Below are positions 45,997 through 56,960 of a DNA stretch of 64,000 nt, one piece after another; positions within the stretch are counted from its first letter, which is position 1, and every line of letters starts with the position of its first letter. The stretch is from Setomelanomma holmii. Its lineage: Eukaryota > Ascomycota > Dothideomycetes > Pleosporales > Phaeosphaeriaceae. The translations under genes and the position numbers were made by a program. The stretch spans positions 1-64,000 of the forward strand of contig ML978285.1 in assembly GCA_010015745.1 (NCBI GenBank), read 5' to 3'. The notes under the pieces were generated by a model, which saw only the letters and a list, made by a program, of their open reading frames with translations, did not search any database and was not told where the DNA came from.

Positions 45997-47190
45997 CAGC
46001 GCTGCGGAGGAGTCCGCGACCGGCTAGCAAGTATCTGGGCCGCGAGACTCTTCTAGCGCATGCGGTCCTTGGGAACTGAAAGTTTGGAGGTTCTTCGGCC
46101 TTCGTCGGATCGGGAGCTGTCGCGGCCTGGAAAGGAGCTTCCTGCAGCGCAATGTACGCTCAACGATCGCAGAGACAGGGTCGCCGAGCTGCCCGAGCGT
46201 CCACGCGTCTGATACCCTCGGGTCTCAAATTGCCATATGCACGATTAGGAGTGCAGCGCAGCGCGCAGAAGATATTAGTACTAGAGAGGGGGAGGAAAGA
46301 GGGGAGGGGGGCACAATAGGGATTGTGGCAGATTGCAGAAGAAGTAGGTACAGAACTAGCCACGGCAGGGCAGCTGAGCGGAGAGAAGCAAGTGGGCCCT
46401 CCGAAGTATGGGGATCGTTGTAAGGAGAAGCATGTCTGCATGTCTCCGCAGGAGAACCGGTGTCATCTGAAAAACCACGGGATCCATAGCCAAATCCAAA
46501 GCTATAGCCGAGTGCTCGAGTTCTGGGCTCATCTTCGGGGCTGCCTCCCGCGAACGTTGCTTCGAACGCTCCTTCCGCATTGGTGGCCATTCAGATCATC
46601 CACTTCTCCAGCAGTCAAGCCAATTGCTTTCACGGCGCAGGGATGTTGCTGTTCCTAAAGACCCTTGAGTCCGTCGCGACGTCGGCCACATGCATGTCCA
46701 ACTGAAACACGACGACTCGACATGAATCCGCACCAATATCGCCAGAGCGTTACATGTCTCTCCTGCGCGGGGGGTTCTATAGTGCGACTCCGTCCTCATA
46801 GCAGCCACCTAGCCGTTGCATGTAATTCGCTTGATCACGTGCAGCACGAGCATGCTAATGCCACAGACCACAAAGAAGAACCCACTGTACTAGACTCCAG
46901 TATGTTCGAGCTCGCGCGACCTGCTTCGCCCGGCACCCGGCTGGCCTTCTCGTCAAACGCTTCCCTGTACGCAATGCAGAGGGGTGGTTCTGGTTCACGC
47001 GCTACTCCCTTCTAGACGATCGCTGGCCCGGACCGCACCCTTGACTTGTGTCACTCGGTCTGTGCTCCACGACATCGACATCACTGAACCACAACCACAA
47101 CCACTACTGGATGGATGCGGCTCCCCGATGCCCCCGCTTTCCCTCCAGCTTATTGTTGCTCGCCCCCGATGAAGTTGCAGCTGCCGCCTG
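45997..47190. other. Large divergent promoter, HSF-type gene / F-box gene
   Basis: About 1.2 kb between divergent starts, the longest promoter region of the gene-rich part. A 29-nt pure purine run with G4-G6 clusters lies at 46283-46311 (CT-rich on the HSF-gene strand). Frames up to 121 codons are not supported. Long upstream regions are common for regulator genes. Confidence 0.5.
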
Positions 47191-48905
47191 ATGGAAACCA
47201 ACGCGCTGGTTGCAGCATTCAGAAATCTGCCGACGCTTGACTCGAGACAGGTTGCTCTTAGCACATTGGTCAACGAACTTACGTCTGATGAATGGAGGAA
47301 GCTGGGCAAAGTCATCACTGCGCGCTCCTTCCAATTTGACATCATCGGGAACTTACCTGTTGAGCTTGTGGCGCAAGTTTTCGTCTACTTGGGTCCCTCC
47401 GCACCATATCGCTGGCAGTCTGTAAGTCTCCTACATGCATACAAAGATTATACTGTGTGGCCATCATACTGATATAGTAAGGTCTCCCGAGGGTGGCAGC
47501 GTGCCTTGAGAAGTCCTCACGTTCTCAAGAAATGCTTGAGGCCATGGCTTGAAAAGGCGGCACCACAAACCAACGAATATGGCATCCACGCTTTGAAGGC
47601 GAAGCATATACAAGCATTTCGCCGTGGCGAGCCCAATCAAGGATTTACTGTTAAGCTCCATGATCCGCATAGCTATGTTATACTGGTCGAAGACAGACTA
47701 GTTTGGGCATCTGAATCTCGAACCGACTACACCGCTCGCCTCGTTTGCGTCTTCAACATCCAAACCTGGAGTTTGCACACTTTCCGGGGAGACGCGAGGG
47801 AAAAGATACATCGTCTTGTGGCTTCAGATGAACTCGTAGGATTTGCGACAGGCTCGAACTTGTTCTATGCGTGGGATTTCGAGACGCGCACGAAACGTAC
47901 ATTCATGGTTCCCAACGCTACTTTGTTCCAAAATGTCACCTGCCGCGAAAGGACCATCGCTTGCGCTGGCTGTCTTGAGAAGCATGTCTTTGTCTACATC
48001 TGGGACTTCGACTCACAATTAGCCAAATACTTCACCATAGCGTATGACAGTCCACTCCTGGTCTATCCAACGCATGGGTAAGTTTGCTTGCCGATTTTAT
48101 GCTTCTAGACACTCGCTCAATCACAATAGATGTGATCATCGTCACGGGCTGGCTCTGCTACTTCAACCAAAGAGAAGACGTATTACTGTCTTTGCCGACC
48201 AGCGATGCTCCGCCCATAACAGTCACGGCGCAGACAAGTCCATCAACATGTCAACCACCATTCGACACAGTCAATTCACCTACGGAGGGGATCTTATCTC
48301 GGGCTCAGAGACTGTCCTTGAAGGTCTTTCGGCAACTCGATTCTATAGTCAAAACAACCGCTTTACTCCTATATCTCGCTCAGGAAAGTTTAGGATCGCT
48401 GTCCTCCACATGTGTCTCCAGTTCGACGAGAAACTCAACAGGTTCACGGAACCACAACCCTTTTCCCACCCTGGTCAGCTGTGGGCGATGGCGTCGAGCT
48501 TCTGGTGGGAAGATGTGTTCCTAGAAACGTTCAACGCAGATCTCAATGGGCCTAGTCGCAGCAGCAATCCGCCAGCACTTGTCCACGTAGGGACAGGGTA
48601 CGTACAAACAGTTTTGGAAGCTTACCCAGGTCATGTATAAGCTCTTACTGACACTCAGCAGTGACAAAACCTATTTCAACGCTCTCATCGAACCATGCAC
48701 GCTCGAAGCCATGCTCGGCAGAATCAACGTAGTCGGCGACCCAGAGTGCATCGGACTAAACGACAAGTACGTCATCCGGGCTTTGCATAGGAGCTTTGAG
48801 ATTCTGTGTTTCAGCGACAGTCCTCAGTATCTCAACGAGAATGAGTCTTTCTTCGGTATTGGTTCTCTGGAGCGGATGAGGTTTGCGAAAGACGCAAGTG
48901 ACTAA
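47191..48905 (+). CDS. F-box protein
   Basis: Four exons, 47191-47421, 47482-48077, 48130-48597 and 48662-48905, encode 512 aa. The F-box lies at about 50-90: FDIIGNLPVELVAQVFVYLG, APYRWQSVSRGWQRAL. The rest is beta-rich with repeats reminiscent of a WD/Kelch-like propeller (RLVCVFNIQTWSLHTFRG, NLFYAWDFETRTKRTFMV, HVFVYIWDFDSQLAKYFTI). It would bind Skp1 in an SCF ubiquitin ligase; target unknown. Intron 1 uses the acceptor ATAGTAAG (47481) because the AG three bases upstream of TAA would create a stop. Introns are 60, 52 and 64 bp. Confidence 0.87.
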
Positions 48906-49494
48906 TCACGACATGTCCATCGGTGCATCCTGGTCCTTGAGGCGCAAGCAAAAATTTCAAGCAATCACGGACTTAGCATCTAGTATATAATGTAATAGCG
49001 CTGAAAGTGGACTCCACTACGCGCGAATCATTTCTTTACGAATAGACGTCCATGGGACTGTCTATCCTCACCAGAATCTGCGGGCTGCCATCAACAATTG
49101 CGCACCATATTGAGCGTAGTCGTGCTCTAATATCTTCTCAGAAGACAGCATCGCTGGACACGGCATAGAGACCATTAGACTTGCATCGTACATTGGAGAA
49201 GCACGTGCTACCCATCTCTCGCCCCCCGTTGCGGTAACTTTCCCGTTTCACGCGAGCGCGAATCCCTGCCGCGGCACGCTGACACTAGCGGCACGCTGAC
49301 ACTAGCGGCATCATGACAACTTCGTCGCCAATTGGCGGGGTTGCATTGGAGCCCCACTACCGGCGAACCCCGACCTTCCTCTTCGCGGCGTTGCCTTGGG
49401 CGTCCAGAAATTTTCTGAGAATCACTACACATTCTCTAAACACTTTTGAAGATTTCTTGACCCCAAAATCTGACGCGCGACATTCACAGCAATC
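48906..49494. other. Intergenic region with a 17-bp tandem duplication
   Basis: Promoter region of the xanthine phosphoribosyltransferase gene. It contains two perfect adjacent copies of a 17-bp unit at 49271-49287 and 49288-49304 (GCGGCACGCTGACACTA). A 95-codon frame at 49313 overlaps the next gene but ends in its first intron. Confidence 0.55.
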
Positions 49495-50486
49495 ATGGTC
49501 GAGAAGCTTTACGTCACGTATAACCAGGTATGTATTTGTGTTTTGGGTGGAGTGTACTGCAGTTATGCAAGTATGCGCAAGGTATTATTTGTGTACCTGA
49601 CGCGCTTGGGAGTTTCTTGGGAGATTGAGAGAAGCGAAAACGTACATGGGCATCCAAGACTCCTACGCGCATATCTCGTTGCATATACCTACAAGGCTTC
49701 CCCTCCAATCCTTCGAGCGCATACTAGTTGTGCTGCACTCCCATGCAAATCAGATCCCCACGACTGACACGCTTTACACAGGTCCACAAGCTCTGCCAGG
49801 ACGCTGCAGACCAAATCCTCAATGACTTCAAGCCCAATCTTATGATCGCCATTGGCGGTGGTGGCTACGTTCCCGCGCGAATCCTCCGGTACTGAACACC
49901 ATCACAACCCCTCTTCAACAGACCCCCGGACAAGACACTAACACTTCACCCACATAGCTCCTTCCTCAAACGCCCCGGCAACCCCAACATCCCCATCCAA
50001 GCCATCGGCCTCTCCCTCTACGAACAACTCGGTTCCTCCACAGACCCAGATGTCGAGGCCCCAGGCACAAAAGTGACGCGCACTCAGTGGCTCGACCTCT
50101 CCAGTCTAGAAATGGCAAACCTGATCGGCAAGAACGTCCTCATCGTCGACGAGGTTGACGACACACGGACAACACTCGAGTACGCGGTCAGGGAATTGGA
50201 AAAGGACGTCGAGGCTGCTGTACAGAAGCTAGGACGACAGGGCGAGAAGACGAATTTCAGCATTTTCGTACTGCACAATAAAGATAAGACGAAGAAGGGA
50301 ACGCTGCCGCAGGAGATATTGCATGGGCGGTACAGTGCGGCGAGGACAGTGGGGGATGTTTGGATCAATTATCCTTGGGAGGCTACGTACGTCTCACGCC
50401 CTACCAAATCCCAGAGAGTATACTAATCGTAACTTAGTGACATTGACGAGCATGATCGCATGTCGAGGGAGCAGCATTCAAAGTAG
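49495..50486 (+). CDS. XPT1: Xanthine phosphoribosyltransferase
   Basis: Four exons, 49495-49527, 49782-49888, 49958-50386 and 50438-50486, encode 205 aa. The type I phosphoribosyltransferase fold is clear: HKLCQDAADQILNDFKP, MIAIGGGGYVPARILRSFL, IPIQAIGLSLYEQLG, TQWLDL, and the PRPP-binding loop VLIVDEVDDTRTTLEYAV (from residue 107). It transfers ribose-phosphate from PRPP to xanthine (possibly guanine) in purine salvage, in the cytosol. The order and sequence of motifs match yeast Xpt1 better than Hpt1. Intron 1 is 254 bp, by far the longest reconstructed in this window; the others are 69 and 51 bp. The first exon has only 11 codons. Confidence 0.9.
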
Positions 50487-50788
50487 ATGAAGTCCATTAT
50501 ACGGCTTGTGGAGGAGTGCTATGAAAAGCATGGAATTGCGGCATTGAAAAGCATTTTCGGATTTGGTTGGATTGAACAACACGGAGTTGGCGGTATGATC
50601 TTGAGAGCCTACTGAAAACAGGCTGAGATCTGGGAAGGTCGATACACACATAGACCTTGAATAGCATTGGCATCAACAACAAAGAACCTCGGATGATGCT
50701 GAAGGCATACATCGTGATGGGCGCGCGGGTAAAACGTACATCTTTCAGATCCGTCCTGCACGGTCCTCTAAATCAAGTAGCTCCATTT
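50487..50788. other. Intergenic region
   Basis: 3' flank of XPT1; nothing recognised before the minisatellite. Confidence 0.4.
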
Positions 50789-50953
50789 CCAGGCAAGACC
50801 ACATCCAGACAAGACCACATCCAGACAAGACCACATCCAGACAAGACCACATCCAGACAAGACCACATNNNNNNNNNNCAAGACCACATCCAGACAAGAC
50901 CACATCCAGACAAGACCACATCCAGACAAGACCACATCCAGACAAGACCACAT
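50789..50953. repeat. 16-bp minisatellite with internal 10-N gap
   Basis: Five copies of a 16-bp unit (CCAGACAAGACCACAT; the first has one G for A) run from 50789 to 50868, then ten N at 50869-50878, then an 11-bp partial and four full copies to 50953. Apart from the first unit the copies are identical. The N block is an assembly gap, so the true copy number is unknown. The apparent frames across it on both strands are repeat artefacts. Confidence 0.97.
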
Positions 50954-51735
50954 AATACTATTCCCGACAAGCCACTGGTAGCAAACCATACGCAAAGGCA
51001 GCAGGCTACCTAGGCAGTACGTGAATACGCAACCAAGGCCTTAAACATCACATCTAGCCTGAAGTTCAGCCTTGAAGAGTGGCATTATCTCTTGGCTTTG
51101 GACTGAATTGTTGCAGCGATGGACCCAAGATGTCTTCTGGAAGAATGTAGAGAGCAATAATGCTTACAGTGCTCCTTACGGTATTAAGAATAGATAGACA
51201 TGCGAAAGAGATTGTGAATAATGCAGCGAGGCACTCAAGATGTATCCTTGCGCATTTTGCATGTCGCGAAAAGAACCATTTCTTCTGGAAAAAGCAATTG
51301 CTGTGCGAGAGACGCAATCCAGAAATTCCTTCCTATAACTCACTTCACTTGGAGGAAAGAATGCTTCTCATTTTGCGGCGTGCCGGCTCTTCGACGTTGA
51401 AGACGATAATACGTATGTGAATGATCTCTAGATGCATGTGTTCCAGGCACCAGATTCTTAGCGCGTAGCACTAGTGCCGGTTCTGCGTCTGCGTCATACC
51501 ATCCACATGCATGATTCTTCTCCCTCGAGCGAGAGTTTACTACCTCTCGCACCTCACCGCGAGACTTGTTCTATCACCTGCAAGCAATATCCGTGCTCTT
51601 CTCGTTCATTCTTACCTTGCGCGTGCCTTGTATATCTGGCGCGCCGTATCCTATAACCCCACGCAACTGCTCAACTACTTTAGCGAACCACACAACTCAA
51701 CTTCCCGAACCACATCACGATACACGACCGACACA
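50954..51735. other. Intergenic region upstream of the E2 gene
   Basis: About 780 bp with only short unsupported frames; the last 200 bp are pyrimidine-rich leader of the ubiquitin-conjugating enzyme. Confidence 0.4.
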
Positions 51736-52308
51736 ATGAGCACAGGCGCCAAGAAGCGAATTATGAAGGCAAGCTCTTCTTGCAATCTCAAGAAGAAGCA
51801 AGCTAACGCCGCTGCAGGAGTACGGCGAGTGCATGGCAGACACGCCTGCAGGCATGAAGATCAACTTTGACGAGCAGAACATAACTAAGTGGGAGGTGAT
51901 GATGGATGGTCCACCGCAGTCAATCTATGCAGTATGTCTGCAAGCGCTGGGTGCGCTGTCATCAGAACTCGAACCAAATGCTGATGTGCGCAGGGCGGAC
52001 ACTTTAAGCTCGACATAGCCTTTCCGAACGAGTATCCCTTCAAGCCGCCGGTCGTCAGCTTCCGAACCAAGATCTACCACCCGAACGTGAGCAACGACGA
52101 CAAGGGCTCCATGTGTTTGGGTCTGCTGCGTCCCGATGAATGGAAGCCGCCAAACAAAGTCGTGGCCGTGTTGCGCCTTATCCAAACACTCTTGATCGAG
52201 CCGAACCCAGACGACGCAATCGAGCCTTCAATTGCGAATGAGTACCGCGAGAACCGCAAGGAGTTTGAGAAGAACGCAAAGGACTGGATCAAGCGGTATG
52301 CGAAATAG
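51736..52308 (+). CDS. Ubiquitin-conjugating enzyme E2 (UBE2L3-like)
   Basis: Three exons, 51736-51768, 51818-51931 and 51994-52308, encode 153 aa, a minimal E2 core. Visible parts: KRIMKEYGECMADTPAGMKI, GGHFKLDIAFPNEYPFKPP, TKIYHPNV and KGSMCLGLL with the catalytic Cys90, then WKPPNKVVAVLRLIQTLLIE and the C-terminal helix EFEKNAKDWIKRYAK. The spacing and WKPxxK segment after the active site recall UBE2L3/UbcH7-type enzymes. It accepts ubiquitin from E1 and passes it to an E3. Intron 1 is a GC-AG intron (donor GCAAGC at 51769, branch CTAAC, acceptor CTGCAG); no GT donor nearby keeps the family N-terminus. Confidence 0.94.
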
Positions 52309-53623
52309 AGTTGGGAACACAGGCATGGCGCTGTGGTCATGATGGGTGACAAATTTGCATATACAGGCGTTCGGCGAGAATCGCATCGGGAGGGAGCATG
52401 CTTCACCGGTCATGGGCAACGAAGCAATGTGTATACGCACAAATGAATCTACAAGCTTTACCAGCAGCTAAATTGCTTCACATTTTCGGACATTTGCGTC
52501 GGGTAGAGGTGCTCGGACCCTTGAAATGAAATGAGTGTGACCCAACATGTCGTCATAAGCAAATCTCCTGGGACCAAGCTCGAGTATCGGATCGGGAGAT
52601 GAAAGGGCTGAGCGAGCGGGCGTTCACCGCAGAAGAAGCCTAGCCGCGATGAAGAAGTTGATGTTTTGGCCCGTTGCCGGTGGCTGCACGTGGAAAATGC
52701 TCGCCAGTAGCAAGCACGAGCTCTACTTGGGCTCCGGTCAAGTCATCATGCTGGGCCGTTAGTTTGCCGAGTCAGCTACCAGTCAGTGTTTTCGTCAATG
52801 CAGCAACTCTTTTGCGACGGGCAAGCAACACATCCATGAGGTGATGTTCCCATCACGTAGAAGTCGCTGTCCCGAAATGCCCCAAAAGCATAGCTCGTGT
52901 GCAGCGGAGAGGAACACAGGTGGTGCTCATCTCTTAACCAATGGAAGACTGCGGAAGAGGCGCCTGCAGACCAAGGCAGCCCTGCCTTATAACGGTGCAT
53001 TAAGTATTTTGATGTGTTCGATTGGTCAAGTCACGCGTTAAGTTCGCGAGTTCTGTTGTTAGCTTTTGAAGCGCTTATGCAAGCCGAGGAAAAAGGAGCC
53101 GTTTCATGTTGGACAGCCCGAGTCTCGCAAGCATCAAGCCTCCCTCGGCCCGCGCTTGTGACCCAGTTTTTGGAGACGGGGGTGAGATGGGAATGCCGCA
53201 AGCCTTGGCGCGTAACCGTGCTGGAATCTGAGCAATCCACCGTCTCAGGACGGGCTCTAGCAAACCTTCAGCATCCTCCTCCTCACCACCGTCTGGACAG
53301 CCACGAGGCACATTGGCAACACTCGCTCCCTACTTCTTGCATTCCTTTTCTCCACCGGGTCCTGTATTGGTTTTGGCAAGGCGAGTCCTAGCACTGCCTC
53401 GACGTTCGTTACTCCTGCACAGGTTACAGAGTGCTTTTGATTCCAAACGCCGCGACAAACTCGACCACATTCACCTATCACCACTCTTGCGCCTCTCCGC
53501 CCCCACAAGCTCCGCCGCACACCTACGGACCCTTCTCTAGTCGGCCAATCTATCTGCACCTTAACCCCCGAGAATGTTACCGCGACACAGCACCACTCAC
53601 GAGCTTTCTTCTTCCGCGGTCGA
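52309..53623. other. Intergenic region upstream of the TBC gene
   Basis: About 1.3 kb; frames of 60-125 codons on both strands, none with a domain. The last 250 bp are CT-rich leader. No RNA gene or repeat seen. Confidence 0.4.
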
Positions 53624-53683
53624 ATGAGTGACAACCCACGTTACTCCACCGACCCCCTCCGCCCCCAACGGCGCAATGGTTGA
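53624..53683 (+). promoter_or_regulatory. Possible uORF overlapping the TBC start codon
   Basis: An ATG at 53624 opens 19 codons ending with the TGA at 53681-53683, which overlaps the main ATG (53676) by eight bases in another frame. If the mRNA starts upstream and is unspliced here, this uORF would reduce initiation at the main ATG. A 5' intron could remove it. Confidence 0.35.
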
Positions 53684-56600
53684 TACCTTTGCCCATGCTG
53701 GCACCACCGAGGCGTCTCTGAGCGACGATTTGGGCGCTCACGCCGTGCCAATCGCGTCCTCGAAGCCGCATTTTGCAGTGCATCGGCAACCCGAATATAC
53801 TCCGCCTGCATCTCCACAGCCGCAGAACCCACATGTTTCAAAGAGGGGTTTTGGGTCTGGCCGATCTAAGCATCCGGCAAAACTGCAGATGGACACCTCA
53901 GCATCACCTGCCTACGACGGCCAGACATATAGCCCGTCCTCATCGAACAGCCCTCCGCTGCCGCCCATCGGGCTGCCTTCACCCAAGTTCCCAACCCGGC
54001 CTCGAGCGCCCTCACTCCTTCGCCATGCTGCAACCCCGTCGGCCTTCCCAATGAGCAATGGAAATACGCGAGCAGATCAGTCTGCAGCATCACCTATCAT
54101 GGCTCCCGCAATGGCCCGGCAAGGCTCAGGCCCCGGTTCGCCCGATCTGCGCGCAATCTTTAACCCTCTGGCGAGCAATCCCGTGCATCAAACTGCACAC
54201 AATTGGGACTCGTTACCAGACGACGACTCTAACATCATCACGCGATCCCGTGGTCTCACTAGCTCTTCACAGGCAGGCTTCCACCCACCGTTACGGTCCG
54301 TCACGTCCATTCCAGACTACGGTCAGCTACGGACGAACGATCGTGCCAACCTCTCGGGTACCTACAAACCAAACCGGGGTGTTCCGAATTGGTCTCACAC
54401 GGATTACTACCCTGCGCCGCCCCGTCACTTCCGTAGTGAAGAGCCCAGAGCAAGTTCCAGGTCAGGCTGGACAAATGCTTCGTCAAGCATACTGGAGGCT
54501 GGCGGGACAGAGAGGAGCAGTATCGTGACCGCACGAAGCTCTGTTGTTAGTGAGCGGCAAGCGAGTGTCTACTCGAGAGACCACTCGAGAGATCGGCTCA
54601 GAGATCGTGATGATTCACCGGAAACAATACAGACTTCCGACGTGCCCGAGGACGACTACAACATGGACGCTGTAGATGACGTAATCGATGCGTATTGTTA
54701 CGATGAGGACGATGATAAAGACTCCGAGGATCGTACGAACCAAAGCGGCTACGGCGGACTCAGCTCTTCACCTACGCCCCTTGATTCGGAACCACCAGAA
54801 CTTTCGCAAACACCTTCTCGCGATCTTGACTCCTTGAGCTCGTTCCACTCATCCGACCGGCTCAAGGATTGGGATGAGCGCCCGCTGTCCTCTCTGCACG
54901 ATGCCTCCGATAGCAGTCTAGATCTGTTTGCCTCGCCACAGAAGCCGTTGCCAATTGACCCTCCACCCGCCACTATCTATTCCGACATATCAAGTCCGCA
55001 TCAGAATAGACCAAACAAGAGTGATTTTCCCCATGCAGGCATTCCACTTCATCAGCATGCAGGAACACTTCACCAGCTCTCCGACCTACCCCAGACACAA
55101 CGGATCAACCAGCAAGAGAATCAGCGGGAACGGAGCGCGATGCAGCGCTCGAGTGAAGAGCTTCCCAGGCGAGCATCAGTCTCGGTACAGAAACTGGCGT
55201 TCGGCGTTCCTAGCAACAATGCCCGCTTGAATCAGATGCCTCTTGCGTCTCATCCACCTGGTGGCCGCCCCGCGAATCGCTCGCAGATGACCACAATCCA
55301 GCGCGAGATATCGAAGCTTCCTCAGCTACCGGTGAACAAGTCCAGGTTGTCCCGACAGGATTGGGCCGATATTGACGCGTATTCGAAACGACATAGTAAG
55401 CGGCCAAGTAACACGAGAACTATCTCGACAGACTCGGTCATGGGCAAAGATGCAGCTGCTGGACTCCAATCGCCCCCACTGAAGAAATCAGAGCCGCTGC
55501 CTGAGTTGGACGAAGATGAGACGATCCCCCGACGCGCATCGACGAGCGTCTACGATAGGAAGAGTGCTTTGCTAAATTTGAGCTTGTTGGCTTCCACTAC
55601 CACGAATGGATCAAAGCCAGCAACGGGACGTGGGGCACCAACGAGTTCAAATGCCAAGCAAAACGCTGGGACCACTCATTTGCGAAAGGCGGCGAGCCCG
55701 GCAGAGAGGGACAGGTACGGCTTCAAGAAGGCTTCTGACAAGATCAATGTCCAGCAGTACAACGCCTGGAACGCAAAGTATGAAGAGCACATATCCCGTC
55801 GGAGGAATAAATGGGTCGCCTTGATGTCCAAGCAGGGTCTGTCGACCACTGATCCTACCAAATTCCCTGATATGTGCGACAAAGTCAAGCGATACGCACG
55901 GAAAGGGTACCCTCCTGAATGGCGCGGAGCGATGTGGTGGTACTATTCTGGTGGCCAGCACACTATTACACGAAAAGAAATGGTGGGCCTTTACGCATCG
56001 CTCGTCGCTCGGGTTCAGCGAGACGAGCTCAACAAGGACGACAAAGATGCTATCGAGCGAGACCTCGATCGGACATTCCCCGACAACATACACTTCCGCC
56101 CAGAACCGGCGACCGACCTCCTAGATGGAGAGTCAGATGAGGAGCCTCAACTCATCCAGGATCTGCGAGAAGTATTGTCTTGCTTTGCGCTAAACAATCC
56201 CAGCATCGGGTACTGCCAATCGCTCAACTTCATTGCTGGTCTCCTCCTTCTCTTCATGAAGCAAGATAAGGAGCGGGCTTTCATCTTGCTCACCATCATC
56301 ACCCAGAACCATCTTCCTGGTGCACATGCCAGAAGTCTTGCGAACACCGAAGTGAATGTGCTCATGATGTTGATCAAGGACTACCTTCCAAAAGTCTGGA
56401 CGTCTATCAACGACACGGATCTCATCAACAGCGGGGCTGGTTCAAACGCGCACCCTAATTCCAAGTTCCAGAGACAACCCACTGTCGCCTTGTCATGCAC
56501 TTCCTGGTTCATGAGTATCTTTGTCGGTGTGCTTCCAATCGAGACCGTCCTTCGAGTCTGGGACACGTTCCTGTACGAGGGACCACGCGCATTGTACCGC

Positions 56601-56960
56601 TACGCCCTCGCCATCTTCAAGCTCAGCGAGCCAGAGATCCGGAAGTATCGCCCTAGCGACCCTGAGATCTTCATGATTGTCCAGAACCAGCCGCGGACGT
56701 GCCTGGATCCCAATGTTCTCTATGAGCTTGCATTCGTCAAGAAAGGCTTTGGCAACCTGTCCCAGGGTGTCATCGACCAGAAGCGACTTTTCTGGCGCGA
56801 GCAGAATCTCATTGCACACCAAACAAGCGTGCGCAGCAATCGCAACAACCGCTTGGGTCCACCTCAGAGGGATGACGAGACCGATAACGACAGCATGAAG
56901 AAGAGCATGAACGGCCTGCGAAGAAAGGCCTCCAGAAAGTTCAGAAGGATGAGAGGGTAA
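53676..56960 (+). CDS. TBC-domain Rab GTPase-activating protein
   Basis: A single exon of 1094 aa. The first 700 residues are disordered and Ser/Pro-rich, with acidic patches and SP/TP sites. The TBC domain follows: KVKRYARKGYPPEWRGAMWW, then IERDLDRTFPDN with the catalytic arginine finger (Arg799), NPSIGYCQSLNFIAG with the glutamine finger (Gln848), TEVNVLMMLIKDYLPKVW, SCTSWFMSIFVGVLPIETVL and VWDTFLYEGPRALYRYAL. Both fingers are intact, so it should be an active GAP. The domain resembles Msb3/Msb4 (Gyp3)-type GAPs acting on exocytic and endosomal Rabs. A short basic tail ends the protein. The frame is closed by TGA just 16 codons upstream of the ATG. Confidence 0.92.
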   Translation: MVDTFAHAGTTEASLSDDLGAHAVPIASSKPHFAVHRQPEYTPPASPQPQNPHVSKRGFGSGRSKHPAKLQMDTSASPAYDGQTYSPSSSNSPPLPPIGLPSPKFPTRPRAPSLLRHAATPSAFPMSNGNTRADQSAASPIMAPAMARQGSGPGSPDLRAIFNPLASNPVHQTAHNWDSLPDDDSNIITRSRGLTSSSQAGFHPPLRSVTSIPDYGQLRTNDRANLSGTYKPNRGVPNWSHTDYYPAPPRHFRSEEPRASSRSGWTNASSSILEAGGTERSSIVTARSSVVSERQASVYSRDHSRDRLRDRDDSPETIQTSDVPEDDYNMDAVDDVIDAYCYDEDDDKDSEDRTNQSGYGGLSSSPTPLDSEPPELSQTPSRDLDSLSSFHSSDRLKDWDERPLSSLHDASDSSLDLFASPQKPLPIDPPPATIYSDISSPHQNRPNKSDFPHAGIPLHQHAGTLHQLSDLPQTQRINQQENQRERSAMQRSSEELPRRASVSVQKLAFGVPSNNARLNQMPLASHPPGGRPANRSQMTTIQREISKLPQLPVNKSRLSRQDWADIDAYSKRHSKRPSNTRTISTDSVMGKDAAAGLQSPPLKKSEPLPELDEDETIPRRASTSVYDRKSALLNLSLLASTTTNGSKPATGRGAPTSSNAKQNAGTTHLRKAASPAERDRYGFKKASDKINVQQYNAWNAKYEEHISRRRNKWVALMSKQGLSTTDPTKFPDMCDKVKRYARKGYPPEWRGAMWWYYSGGQHTITRKEMVGLYASLVARVQRDELNKDDKDAIERDLDRTFPDNIHFRPEPATDLLDGESDEEPQLIQDLREVLSCFALNNPSIGYCQSLNFIAGLLLLFMKQDKERAFILLTIITQNHLPGAHARSLANTEVNVLMMLIKDYLPKVWTSINDTDLINSGAGSNAHPNSKFQRQPTVALSCTSWFMSIFVGVLPIETVLRVWDTFLYEGPRALYRYALAIFKLSEPEIRKYRPSDPEIFMIVQNQPRTCLDPNVLYELAFVKKGFGNLSQGVIDQKRLFWREQNLIAHQTSVRSNRNNRLGPPQRDDETDNDSMKKSMNGLRRKASRKFRRMRG

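Noticed and set aside
50657..51013. Repetitive frames on both strands across the tandem array and N block
   Set aside because: Frames exist only because the 16-bp unit lacks stops in some phases; they include ambiguous residues from the gap and have no start or splice context.
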